The translations under genes and the position numbers were made by a program. From the NCBI GenBank assembly GCA_013368315.1, contig JAACJM010000032.1, positions 1 to 64,000 of the forward strand: a stretch of 64,000 bases of DNA, in the 5' to 3' direction. Positions 9,930 to 21,367 of the stretch are shown here, in pieces. Position 1 is the stretch's first letter; each line of letters starts with the position of its first letter. A model generated the notes under the pieces. That model had not been told where the DNA came from. It saw only the letters and a program-made list of their open reading frames with translations, and ran no database searches. This stretch comes from Tetrapyrgos nigripes. Its lineage: Eukaryota > Basidiomycota > Agaricomycetes > Agaricales > Campanellaceae.

Positions 9930-11910
9930 CCTTTTCTGTTTGGAGAAATACCGTGTTTTCGTCATCTGAAGAGGAAAAGATTAGCAGGTCCTGCCATCTC
10001 GGTGGCATCCTTGGTCCTGACATCCTCTTTCGGAGCGAGGCACACCCTAAAGAACATATTTGAATGGTCTGGCCGTACGGAAGAGAATTCGACATACCCT
10101 GGAGCCATCCTCACTGACCCTTGCAATCCTTCAGCAAACATCTGTTTCAACTTCTCCATATCCATTCGATGATTACTATGAGAGAACTCAAATATCCGCT
10201 CGCTCAATTCGACAACTTACTCCAAGGTATGGGTCACCCTGTCCAACATCTGCGCCTGTCCACCACCTAGACTCAATCATTCCGCTCAATTGACCATCAG
10301 AAGCCTCAAAACAAAGACGTAAGGTGATATGTTTGAGATAAGGGCAAAGGATTTTCCCTGACTCCTCTGTGCACGTTAGAAGCTCCAGTAAAGAACCTTT
10401 ATCGAGTACGACCGAATCGACCGAGGCGGCTTCGAGGCTGGCAAACAAGTTGACGAGAGTCGATGACACTAGGGCTAGCGCTTCTTGAAGCACCCCTTCG
10501 TTTAATAGTAGCGGTCGTAATGAAAGAGTCGTCAAAGGACAGGCAGAGCGTTCCAAAAACGTTATAAAATGGTTCCGACGACTAGAACGACGACGATTTA
10601 CTCGTGAGATATCAGTGTCGAGTATTTCGAGGTGCTGGAGGTTGGGTGAAACAAGGTGTCGGAAAAGAAAGGAAACCGTGTCAAATTTTTCGAGAATGAG
10701 CTTTTGGAGCTTTGGAGCACGGATTTCGAGCTCATGCGGAAATCCTGGAAAAATGACACTTGGTGAAGCATGGAGATGCTATTAAGAGATTGAGGCAGGT
10801 TTCCTCCGTAACGTGCTCGATAAAGAGAGTTGTGATATTCTGGGGAGATATATTAAGTCGCTGACCATCAAACCCATCGCTGTATTGGGAATAGGCAATA
10901 AGTGACGGAGCTAACTGGGCGAATTGGGATAACCAGCTTAAATATGACGGGAAAGGAGAATCGGAGTTTTCGTCGCCATTATGATGACGTTCTGAGACGT
11001 GAACACTGAGGTCCTTCAGCATAGGAAGGGTAGACGTCTGGTCTAGTATGTCACTGAAATGGGAAGGGAAAAGCGTGTCGTGGGGCAAGTCCAGGTGGAC
11101 AGTTTCCCAACGAGATATATGGTGGAGCAATGCGTCGAAGACTTGGAAGATACGCGAATCGGACTCCAAGCTTGGTAAGTTGTCAGCACCAAGTTCACGA
11201 TAGGCCAACGAGAACGACAGAGGTGCAGAGCCTGAGCGATATAGCACTGTTTCTAGAACAGGTAGACTAGGTCTTGAGGATGTGGTGGAGAAAATGAAAG
11301 GAAATGACGACCAAAGGTGGGGAATTTGAAGGACGATGTCTCTCCACTGATGGCAGATCTGGGAGATGTTGAAGGGCGCATCGTTGATATCAGTGACTAT
11401 GGAGTTATCGCGGCGGCAATGAAGAAATATCTGCTCCAGCACCTCGGGCGGTATAACAGATTTGGGGAAAGAGATCTTCCGCATTGATGCGAGAATTAGA
11501 GAACATTAGATCTTGGATAGAAAATTACGCACCTGCAAGATGACTGCAGTCCAATGTGAATTGGGAGACTGAACGACCGAGGGAGGTTAGACGAAAGCTG
11601 ACAGGCGCCCAATGTCATCGACTTGCAATTGACGACTCACGTTTCAAACTAGCGCTGAGCAGTGAGCGCTCATCTCTCTAAGTCATCCGCAACTCCTCGA
11701 CGACTAGCAACTCCAGAAAGACCTCTTTCTTAGTTGCTACGTTCTCTTGTATAACCCGATCTGGGCAAAGTTTGGAAGGTACCGCGAACATCCTGAAGCT
11801 GCAGGGTTTTGATAATGGAAAAGGAGACATCATGTTACAGCGCATGGGGCCACGTCATTAAAGAAACGCTGTTTGTTCAATAAGAAGTTGCTCTGAAAGA
11901 CAAAAAAGAG
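9930..11910 (-). repeat. Left copy of inverted duplication containing family B F-box gene
   Basis: On the minus strand this segment aligns with 54727-56850 (plus). It includes the coding region and about 400 bp upstream. Matching landmarks are the noncoding blocks around 11540-11620 and 55095-55190, and those around 11740-11890 and 54740-54900. Similarity stops a few tens of bases beyond the gene's end on both sides. Confidence 0.85.
9962..11484 (-). pseudogene. Family B F-box protein, broken by a 35-bp deletion
   Basis: The ATG at 11484 gives VIPPEVLEQIFLHCRRDN...ISQICHQWRDIVLQIPHLWSSF, a good F-box. The presumed role is an SCF adaptor. The frame fails at about 10750. There the intact copy at 55258 has about 37 bp that are reduced here to 2 bp, so the translation ends at 10732. 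Downstream pieces remain recognisable in other frames (10188-10556 and 9962-10207: ACPLTTLSLRPLLLNEG, LLTCTEESGKILCP, SHSNHRMDMEKLKQMF). The last intron has become readable through its donor (gtatgt). Near position 10440 it lacks 23 bp present in the other copy. It is a pseudogene unless short products are made. Confidence 0.85.
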
Positions 11911-12109
11911 GTTTAACATACAATTACTATCGTACATCATGCATTCCTACTCCCTCCTCTTCGAACATATAAATGCAATATAGATGGAGAGAAATAAAGT
12001 AGAAGTATGGTACATTGGTAGGCATATAGAATGAAATATCATATGTATGTATACGGACGAGTAGACATGGTGGAGCATACTAATAAAGCATAGAGACGGG
12101 CGTCATTGT
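11485..12109. other. Intergenic, mostly upstream part of the duplicated family B block
   Basis: Positions up to about 11910 are duplicated upstream of the right-hand family B gene. The rest (11911-12109) is AT-rich 3' flank of the coiled-coil gene. No further gene is seen. Confidence 0.45.
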
Positions 12110-15100
12110 CTACATCCCTGCTATTTGATTCAGACTACGGTTCATCAGTGACCGGAAAGTATCCAACTCGTCTGCCATTCGCTTTTTCTCTTCCTGAGCC
12201 CCGACCAACTCTGCCTGTAACGTTTTCTTCTCCTTCGCCACTTTTGCGCCCTGTCGGTTAAATTCCTGAAGAGCGTCTTGGAATCTGCTGTCCGCCAACT
12301 TTACCTGGAATTGCAGTTCCTCCTTTTCTTGGCGAGCAGTTGCTGCTACGTTCCGCAAGTTCTCAATCTCTTGACGAGAAGAGTGTGCGTCACTCCGCAA
12401 CGTCTCAATCTCTTGACGAGAAGAGTGTACGTCACTCCGCAACGTCTCAATCTCTTGACGAGAAGAGTCTGCGGCATTCCGCAGCGTCTCAAGCTCTTGA
12501 TGAGAGGAGTCGGCTTCATTCTTCAACTTTTGTTTCTCTCGGCGAAGATCGTCCTCCCTGACTCGTGCGCGTTCTACGTCGTCCTTGGCAAGCTTGGCCT
12601 GGTTGCATATCTCTTTCGCCTTATTTACCTCCTTCTCCAACTGCTCAGCCATGACGACCTTCTCCTGCTTCAAAGACTCGATCTCGGCTTTGGCATTGTC
12701 AAGCGATTGCTGAGTCCGAGCACTCTGAAGCCTCATCGCCTCCTTCGCTTCCTTCTCCTTCTCTGACTTTTCAGCTATGACAACCTTCTCCTGCTTTAAA
12801 GACTCGATCTCGGCTTTGGCATTGTCAAGCAATTGCTGAGTCCGAGCACTCTGAAGCCTCATCGCCTCCTTTGCCTCCTTCTCCTCCTTCTCTGACTTTT
12901 CAGCCATGACAACCTTCTCCTGCTTCAAAGACTCGATCTCGGCTTTGGCATTGTCAAGCGACTGCTTGTACATTTTCTCCGCCTCAACCTTCGCCTTCTC
13001 CACCGCACAATCCTTCTCATCCTTTAACAATCGGATCCTGGAATTGGTGGCATCAAGCAACTTTTGACCGTGGTTGACTTGTAGCTCCAGTTTCACGTTG
13101 AGCGTCTCAATCTCGTTGTCTTTGCACACGCAGTCTTCCAACGCCGCGCTCCAATCGCGCGAGGTCTGCTCCTTCTCCTCCTTCACCACACGAAATTGGT
13201 TCTCCAGGCTCGTTATCCTAGCCTGAGCCGCTGACAAATACCGACGTTCTGCAGCCAACCTATCAATTAGGACGTCTCTCTCGGCCACGAGAGCACCGAC
13301 AGTCGAGTGACGTTCACGTTGAGTGGCCGTCAAGGTGTCGGATAGGGAGTTGTACGACTGGGTTTTATCGGCTAGCCTGGCCTCCGCGACTGTCGTCAGC
13401 TTGACTTGTTCATCCACCTTCAGACCTGTGGAATCCAGCATCGTCGACAGGGTATGATACTCCGCCGTCTTTGCCTCCAAATTGGCCCGCGCGTCAGCAA
13501 GAGACTTGATAGCTTCGGCGAATTCCACCTGGGTCCTTTCCAACGTCGCTGACAGATTATCATACGATGACGATTTCGCTGCCAAACTGGCTTGTACCTC
13601 CAAGAGCAACTGGCTTTGTCTACCCAGTTCCAACTGTACGGCTTGCAAAGACTGAATCTTTTCGTCCAAACTTGTCTTTGCATCCCTAAGCTCGGCATTG
13701 ATCGCACGCTCTGCCTCCAATAGCTCCATCGCTTCATCCAACGCTGCTTGCAAGTTAACCTCCGAAGTCACCTCCGATTGTGAATGCGCAAATTGCAGAG
13801 CTGCATTTTGCTTCTCCAATGTGTAAATCTGCCCATTCAAATCATCGATCAACTGGTCTTGCTCCCGTATGATTTGTTCTCGATCCAATATATTTCCGTG
13901 AGCCTCTTCGGTGATGTGCGCGTAGGTCTTGGCGAGAACCAGAAGATGGTCTTTGGTGTCAATTTCGTCATCTTCAGCCTTGACGAATTTGGACGTGACA
14001 GACTGTGACTGCGACGAGTAATGGGAAGAAGAGATGGGAGAAGGAGAAAACGGGGTGAGTGATGACTTGGAGGATGAAGCAGAATTGAATCGAGGCGTTG
14101 CGGGAGAACGATTGCTGACTCCTTCGTCAAACGATTCACGTTTACGCTTCGACGAAGTGGGTGACGGTGGAGGGGGTTCCGAAGGTAGCATCGCTGTAGC
14201 CGAGATGACTGGAGGTGGGTGGTTCAGACCCTGTAGAAAGATGAAGGTTCAAAAGTTTTGAATGATGGAAAGGTACATGTCACTCACAGGAATATGCCCT
14301 TCGCCCAAATCCATTGAGTCATCTTGGTTGGGATTGTCAGGGCTTATAGCGCGTGAGCTAGTCGGCGGGTCATCCTCCTCCTATATGGACGAAGAAAAGT
14401 CAGCATCATCTGGCTGATAGAGATAACACAAAAGACCCACGACCATATCGTTGTCATCCACCGCAGTCTCTTTCGCTTTCTTTCCCTTATCTTGTGTGAT
14501 TCCATTCCCATCCTGACTCTTCCTTCCTTGCTCCACCGCCTTCTCTGCGCGAGATCGCGCCTCTCTCGTACTCGTGCCCGACGATTTCGACGTGATAATT
14601 GGACGTGGAGGACCTTTAGGAATAGCACGTACGAGAGGGACATGTAGTGGATTACCTGAAGAAGCTGGCGACACAGGGGTAAGCGTAGACGACGACGTCG
14701 AGCTGCATACTGAAGCCTTGTCCCTTCCTCTTTCATGAATAGGAGGCCACGACGAGCTCGATAAGGGTTCTGTCGAGACTTGGAAAAAGATGGCGGGGGA
14801 AAGCGGCTGAGATTTGACTTTCACAGCAGAAGCTGCGGAAGAATCGTTCGAAGCAGAAAGTTGTGAAGTGACTGTCTGCAGTACTGGTAACGACATCTTC
14901 GAAGAAGGACTTGGCTGGACAGTGTTGCAAACTCGAAAGATATGAGCTTGACAATCAAGCTTCGGATCGTCATTCCACCTTGCATCAACCATTTCGTCAA
15001 GAATGATATAGAGGAACTTTTGAAACTCTTCTCCAAGTAGTCTTTCTCGTATCCTGGGATCCCGTGTCGGGTTAATCTTGTCGATATTGATTTTTTCTTT

Positions 15101-15303
15101 GATCTGGACCATCACCTCGGCTTTGACTGCGGGATCATGTACCTATTCGAAGGCATGGGCACAAGTGAAAGAAGATGATAAGATTGATGACATACCGCGC
15201 TTTTACCCTCATTGAGAAACCTCCTCTGCAGATCAATGAACGAATCTACATATTCTTCGGCGTAGCCAAAAGCCGTCCTTTGATCATCTTCGCTCAGTGG
15301 CAT
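12110..15303 (-). CDS. Long coiled-coil protein (about 1006 aa), multi-exon
   Basis: Coding exons, from the 5' end, are 15303-15196, 15142-14444, 14380-14288 and 14230-12110. Introns of 53-63 nt join in phase; the third has a weak gtcgtg donor. The first about 120 residues are a conserved-looking acidic/hydrophobic domain (AEEYVDSFIDLQRRFL..., EEFQKFLYIILDEMVD). A Ser/Pro-rich linker with a basic stretch (SSKRKRE) follows. From about residue 400 to the end it is coiled coil, with three near-identical copies of LDNAKAEIESLKQEKVV and three of SSRQEIETLR. The role is probably structural or scaffolding; I cannot name a family. Upstream minus-strand exons between 15340 and 15640 (for example QADFAQALHEAQGTSQNLKQ) fit in frame with the first exon, so the true start may lie further upstream. 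Confidence 0.7.
12350..12960. repeat. In-frame coiled-coil repeats within the 12.1-15.3 kb gene
   Basis: Three units of about 110-115 bp begin near 12640, 12780 and 12900. They encode LDNAKAEIESLKQEKVV...EAMRLQSARTQQ and differ by 3-bp or 6-bp indels only. A second set of about 54-bp units lies at 12350-12500 (SSRQEIETLRSDxH). All length changes keep the frame, as expected if the protein is under selection. Confidence 0.8.
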
Positions 15304-15956
15304 CTTGGAATTCCGAGTAGTCGCTGAGTTGTCACTTGTTTGAGGCTGCTGTTATAGCTGAGTGAGAAAGAGTCAACAAAGAGTTATTGACGATTGGAAC
15401 CTTGGACAAACCTGTGAGCACCTGTGAGCCAGCAACGGCCTGAGGTGCTTTTGTAAGAGTAATGACTTTGATATATATGGGTCAGTCCTGGTGCCAGTCG
15501 AGGATGTATGAAAGGGACATACTGTGGAAGGAGAGTCTGAGACTGATCAAAGACTTGTTTGAGGTTTTGAGATGTGCCCTGAGCCTCGTGCAAAGCTTGT
15601 GCAAAGTCCGCCTGATCCTCCAATTCAATTGAACGGCATGCTTCTTCTGACTCGAAGAAACATGGAAGAGAAACCAGTCAAGGAAAGACACTGACAGGAA
15701 TGATAGCTTCAATGTTGGTAACCAAGTGGAGATAACAGCGGGAACGGGCGCGCACGGCGGCCTGTCTCTATGCACGTTCCCTGAAAGGAAAGAAATCCCA
15801 AAGAGAGGCGATTGCTAGCGCATTCAAAACTCGGCACAATGGGCATGCGTTGAATACAATCTACTATAGTACATCTATCTATACTCCAGAATAGTACATA
15901 TATGCATTGCCTGGGGTTGACGAAACATTCATAACTCTTCAAACACAAATGACGTC
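15304..15956 (-). other. Probable 5' exons/UTR of the coiled-coil gene
   Basis: The minus strand shows short coding-like segments separated by GT-AG introns, the clearest being about 15625-15525. They can be joined to the exon at 15303 through an acceptor just before CAGCCTCAAACAAG. I could not find an unambiguous ATG or a unique splice path. Confidence 0.35.
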
Positions 15957-17161
15957 CAAGGGGTGACCGGAATTTGAACCCGTTATATCGGGTCGAAATT
16001 TTTTTTAACCCATCGTTCACAAGACCGACCGACCGACATGGTGACTAAGCTACTATATATGGAAGGTCGGTCGCGCGGGTGTACGCGTCATCCTTTCTCT
16101 GCATCACCAGTGTACAGTATCATCATGTATGAGAGTGTTTTATTCACTCACCTTTCTTCTATAGCACCTATTATTCGCCCCACTTTCCCTTCAAGAAGTG
16201 TAAACTCGACTCCGTTCTTCGTCAAATACACAAAGACACGGTATAGTGCCCTCATGCCTTCATCGCCGCCTTTTATCAGCTTAACTATCTCTTCAGATGG
16301 TCGTTGAAGTATCCCGTTCAGCACCTGATCCCAGACCTCCCATACATCCTCTCTGTCCTCAACAGTAACCCCACCAGGTGGGTCACCATATGCAAAACAA
16401 GCAAGATCGTCGTTTGGCATGGCCTTCTCCAAATCTCCAGGAAGGCTTTCAATAAGTCTGTGGAGAGTGTCAAGGAGCGGTATCGATGTGGGCTCTAGTG
16501 TTGAGGATACTGCTGGAATGGTAGGAGGTGAAATACTAGAATTTTGTACTGGCTGTGTGCGTATTGGGGCTGGGGCTTGGACGAGGGAAGGTACAGGCTT
16601 CGCCCGTGGTATTCCAGCAAACATATCAGCAATAGTACATTGCTTTCCGGTCTTCCCTCTTTTTTTCCGAGCCTCTTGACAAGCCCGTCGCCCTTGGTGT
16701 GTTTTTAGAATTGCTGAAACATCCTTCAACGCTCCAGGGTTAACCGCTGTTCCACATTCTGGGCAAACAGGCCAGCCGCTGGTGCTAGCCTTGTAGCTAT
16801 GTGAGTGCAATATTTATTGATACCAGAGCTTACTACTCACCTCAGGGGCCATTGCAGCAGCACTCAGAAGGATAAGCTGGTGTTGGAGCAGGTCGTCGTG
16901 AGTCAGTAGGTATTTGATTTTTAGTTGTAATACTGCATGACAAATGTGTATCTACTTTATACTGTAACTCTGAGGTCTACAGTGCACAGACTAGTTCCAG
17001 AAGCCAGTGAAAGTGTTTTGAGGCAGTTTTGAGTGATTGGGAGTGGTACGGACCCGTGAAACTCTAGCAGAAAAAGATGATATGTTTTTTTTTTTAAGAC
17101 CCAGACCGAGACACCGACCGACCGACCCTATGTAACGGGTTCACGGCCCGGTCACCCCTTG
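15957..17161. mobile_element. Compact TIR element with perfect 8-bp target duplication
   Basis: The left end reads CAAGGGGTGACCGG from 15957. The right end (17161 inward) is the exact reverse complement, and the match continues imperfectly over TGAACCCGTTA.AT.GGGTCG for about 45 bp. The flanks are ATGACGTC on both sides (15949-15956 and 17162-17169), a perfect 8-bp duplication. Subterminal GACC/GGTC tetramer runs occur at both ends (about 16020-16070 and 17110-17130). Eight-base duplications are typical of hAT and KDZ superfamilies, but no transposase is encoded. The only gene is a C2HC-finger protein on the minus strand. The clean target duplication and matching ends indicate a fairly recent insertion. 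Confidence 0.9.
16148..16852 (-). CDS. C2HC zinc-finger protein carried by the TIR element (217 aa)
   Basis: Two exons: 16852-16841 (MAPE) and 16789-16148. They are joined across a 51-nt intron (gtgagt...caag) in phase, which puts the finger within the first 41 residues. Cys13, Cys16, His35 and Cys41 form a C-x2-C-x18-H-x5-C pattern, followed by a basic stretch (ARKKRGKTGK). This suits DNA binding, possibly to the element's own ends. The middle is Pro/Ser-rich. The last about 105 residues form a dense, probably folded domain (DLEKAMPNDDLACFAYGD..., EDVWEVWDQVLNGIL..., VYLTKNGVEFTLLEGKVGRIIGAIEE) that I do not recognise. It has no DDE-type catalytic signature. It could be an accessory or regulatory protein of the transposon, or a captured host gene. 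Confidence 0.75.
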
Positions 17162-17209
17162 ATGACGTCCGTGACGTCTGCCACAGGTGGAATTTCAAGT
17201 TTCAACTTC

Positions 17210-17860
17210 TGCTCGCAAACTATTGCTTGAGATTGAGTGTCAGCTCTACGAACAATGCTCCTAAAACCAAAGTAAGCAACTGGCACATTGGAAATAATAT
17301 GGAACATACCTGTACCAAGCTATCCTTGGGCACGTCTTCACGTCTCCTTTTGATTTCAGTCCCAGGTTGACCATAGTCTCCCGTGTTGAGGGGAAACGTT
17401 CCCGCAGTCGTCGTCGTCGTCGACGGTACCTCCTTGTCCTTGACTTGGCCGCTTGGTCTGATTCATAGGAAGCTGAATCCTGTGGAGGACCCATATCAGA
17501 TACAGTGGTCTCCACAAAAGAAGAATAAAGGTAAGAATAAGACGAACCGCACCGTTACACTCAAATGACGCGTCTACTGCATCCTGCCCAGTGGCAGGCA
17601 CGTTCAGATCAGCAGGAGAATTCCCTGTATTAGCTTTAGCAAGTGGGAAATCCTCCAGCCGTTGTACACTAGCATAGACACTGATCTCTTTGTCAACGGC
17701 GAGGCGGAACAATGCCATCGTAACGTTAAACTGCACTGCACCTTGGCTTCTCGCAAGTTTGAAGTCATGCCATGTCTGACGTCGGGTCACCGAGACGATG
17801 GTATCTCCTTTCTCCTCCGTGTCGAAAGAAACAAAATAAATTGAAAGCTAGAGATACAAA
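17210..17860 (-). CDS. Hypothetical protein, exon boundaries uncertain
   Basis: A protein-like minus-strand reading runs from about 17850 (SFDTEEKGDTIVSVTRRQTW, then VTMALFRLAVDKEISVYASVQ) to about 17570. It appears to continue after an intron ending near 17513 (TTVSDMGPPQDSASYESDQA, then an Arg-run from a GTC/GAC triplet repeat, YRRRRRRLRER). It ends at further splice sites near 17310. The donor of the first intron is weak (gtgcgg) and no clear start codon is in frame upstream. The 3' end abuts the TIR element at 17161. No family is recognised; it may be a gene remnant. Confidence 0.35.
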
Positions 17861-17991
17861 TACGCGAAAAAATATCGTTAACAGCAGCTGGAAATTATTA
17901 AACAAATAGGTATGGATATCCATGATGATGCAAGGTCATGTCCAAGTCACTGCAAACAATGCATATTGTCTCTAAATAACATCTATGAGGC

Positions 17992-20900
17992 TCACTGGAA
18001 GAATCCTGATCCAGGGAAGAATTGAGATCCATCACCCTCGTCTCCATCTGACCCTGCTGCGGGCTGCTTCCCAGTCCTACTCCCACTACCACTTGCGCCC
18101 CTGGAATGACTTGCTCCCATTCGTGCTGGCCCAACATCATACCCACTCACATCCGTCTCCTCAGTCTTGAAAGGATCAATATCTCCATCCTCCTCTTCAT
18201 GATCGTGCGCAAGTGGACTTCGAATACCAACTGACCCTGATCCAACTCCAAACCTCCCAGACATCCCTCCAAACCCAATGCCAGACTCAAGTGAAGCAGC
18301 ACCTGGCGAGTCAAGTCTAGAAGAAGACATGGATGCTTCAAATCGTGCAGATGAACCTGCAGGTGCAGGAGAGTGCGCATAGCCTTGAGCACTAGGATAG
18401 TTTGCACTCTTCGCACTGGAAAGTTCACCACGATTATTAGCTTCCTGTTGCATTCGTCGCATCGAAGATGAAAGCTCAATCTCTATATCTTCGGGTTCTG
18501 CGGGAAGACTGGCCCCGAAAATACGAGATGGAGGCGACAGGTGTCGAGACGACAAAGCACTGAGGGGTAAACGAGGTGGTTGAGATGTGGTAGAATGTTG
18601 CCTTGAGTGAGTACTCTGTGGACCGGGTTGAGGCTGATATTCTGGACGTGAGGGGCGCGGGGGCTGGGGCTGGGAAACAGGTTGCTGATGGGGAGGTGCA
18701 CTGGGTCCTGTACGGCCGCGAGCAGGTCCACTTAGACCTGGCGCAGAGTTGACGGGTCTTGACGGGTTGTATTCGAACTAATTCGAAAGAGTGAGTCAAA
18801 AACCATAAAATTTACTGGAAATGTAGCATAGGACTCACCACTTCCCAAACGCGTTCCCATCCCTTTCCTCTCTTTTCTTTGGCACTGTACTCTGATCGTT
18901 GCCTCATTTCCCGGAAATTTGCCGGAGAGATGCCACGATCCCGGTCAACGCAGTAGCACATCCACAAAGTGTCAGCTCTGGTAGGGTGACCAAATGTCAG
19001 TATGCAGTAGTAAATGAAAACCTGAGATTACTTACATGTCCCCAACAACACCCTTACAGAACCCACCTACAAGCCATGTAACACCGCCCGCCAGAACAGC
19101 AGCACCAAACGCATAATTCGGAGCACCCAAAGCATGAGCAACAAACAAATAGGTTGTCAATGCACAAGGCAAAGTCAAAGTCAACGGGACCAGAGTCAGA
19201 GTAGGTATTGAAGGATGCGAAACCCGATGTAAAAGTATCTTGTCCGGAGCAGATTCATGATGTCGTTGTTGTCCTCGACGTCCTTTACTCTTCCCCTTCC
19301 CCTTTCCGGTACCTCTATCAGCAGGTGCCATCACTTGCGCTTGCAGCCCTCCGGCTCTCGCAGCACTCCTCCAGAACCCATCACCCATCATCCCAGCATA
19401 CACCAGCACATCTCCACTTACAGCCCTTGTCCATCCATCAACCCACCCAACTAACCATCTCAACGCCATATAAAACCCTCTTCGAATCAGTACACCTAGT
19501 ACAGTAAGCCCAGAATACAGCCCTCTCAAGACCGTTCCAACCACACCTCCCTCCAACTCCCTAATGATCAATCCTAACCCACCACCAACTCTACCGCTTC
19601 CACCAAACGCAAACCGAGTCAACCAGCTCCAAGCCTCCGAGAGATAGATGGGTAAATTGTCCAAAAATATGATTGACAACGTCAACCCCCTAATCGCTGC
19701 CAATATCAACGCTGCGAGTGCTATTGTCCCCAAGGACGCATGTGTCGCACGATACATTGCAGCGTGGAATGTATGAGTTTGTGCCGGCGTCAGGATGGCA
19801 TTCGGGTTTAACAGCGACGTTGGTAGCTGCAAATTACCCCACATTTGAGTCTGAGGTTGTAACAGCTCAGGAGGCGGGGTAAGCAACTCATCCTCGTCTC
19901 GCTCATACCCATCACCTTCCTCATCTGAACTTCCCTGTTCATAATCCCGATCCCCAGGAAATTTCCATCCGAAATACCAACCACCAACGACCCCAGAAAC
20001 CACTACTCGCAGTATCCCTCTTACAACTCCCCAAGTCCACAACCATACTCCAACTGTGCCAAAAATTGCCCAAGGTGTCCATGAACGGAGATGCCATTCG
20101 TTGTTAGAAGCATAGCCGACTAAGGAGAGTCGGAATATTAATGTTAGGAAAGGTATGCTCCCAAGCAGCGCTATGAGGAGGAGCGAGGGCGAAAGAACCA
20201 GTAGAAGGGGATTGTTGACTAGAATATCGGTGGTCAGATTTAGAAGCGCCGCGGATGCATTGATGCGTGCAAGTGTGCGAGGGAGGTCGAATTGGGAGAG
20301 ACGGTAGAAGCGTATCATGGCGTATAGGGAGAGGAAAAGAGGTAGAAATGAGAATATCCGTAGACTGTAGAATGCAAGTCAGCTAATGAGTCCAAAAAAA
20401 GGCATGAATGTACTCACCCGACTGTTTCACCCCAAGTTTCCTGCTCATACCCATCGTCTTCCCACATGAAACTGCCAACAAAACCAACCAATGCACAGAT
20501 AGCCAGCATGAGTGGTACACATATCGCAGTAACAATCATCACTGGACGAGCAAACAGTCGCATTAACCACATATTGGCGTACGACAACGCCGCAGCGACG
20601 AACGTTGTGATTGTTAATAAAGGTACAGTGTGCAGAAGGGTGTAGTAGGGTAGTATCCGTGAGGGAGTATTGGAGGGTTTGCGTGCGAGAAATAGAATGA
20701 GAAAGCTTGATATGAAGCAAGTGGTGAGGCCAAAAAGCCACAAGGACGTCCATATCGAGTCTTGATACTTTTCTCGAAACCGAGTCGGTGTACGGGGATC
20801 AGGTAGGGAGAAGACGTCCACAGGGCGGATATAACCATCTCTCGGTAATAGGGAGTCTGTCAGCGAGTTTGCTAATGATAGAGAGCGGGGTTGCTCATAG

Positions 20901-21367
20901 GATGAATTCGCCATCGTCTGGGGTGGGGGTAATGGATGGTTTGATGTAGAAGGTAAAGGTGACTGTTGTTGGAGTATTGGAGAGCGGGGCCTCGTCCGTG
21001 TTCCAAAACCTGTAGTGGCCTGATGTGCAAGCCATCCACCGTGTGGGCTAGAGGATCTAGAGGAACCTGATAAGGGAGACGACGATCTGCTTCGATGCAA
21101 AAGAGGTCTTGTGGGCTGAGAGTCATCTTCGTCTAGCCTCAAATACGGGTCTTCAACATCGTCTTCGCCGCCGCTAAGATGAGGAAAGTCTCCGACATCG
21201 TCCAGGTCTTCTTCGTCGTCATCGTCCGCATGACGTTGGGCGGCATGACGGGAGCTACTGTCGGTGGTGAAGGAGAAAAACATGGGCTGCGAGGAGGACA
21301 TGCTGGCCTCCGGCTGTCGGTTGATGAGCTTGGAGGCATAGGTGGCAAAGGATGCAGCTATGGTCAT
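17992..21367 (-). CDS. Choline-transporter-like membrane protein (SLC44/Pns1 type), 1067 aa
   Basis: Four exons join in phase: 21367-20418, 20364-19036, 18977-18839 and 18777-17992, with introns of 53-61 nt. The start is the ATG at 21367 (MTIAASFATYASKLINRQPE). The N-terminus is about 230 residues, acidic and Ser/Pro-rich, and presumably cytosolic. At about residue 240 the CTL-like entry REKYQDSIWTSLWLFGL precedes many hydrophobic helices (I count roughly ten between about 245 and 760), with an acidic loop (EQGSSDEEGDGYERDEDE). The third exon completes GDIADTLWMCYCVDRDRG (about 760), which resembles the conserved end of SLC44 proteins. The Ser/Pro-rich tail of about 260 residues is unusually long. 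By family membership it would be a plasma-membrane solute (choline or related) transporter, but the substrate is not shown here. A donor overlaps the stop, so a slightly longer ending is possible. Confidence 0.75.

Noticed and set aside
13420..13737. Antisense and alternate-frame ORFs over the coiled-coil gene
   Set aside because: Shadows of the repetitive coiled-coil coding sequence.
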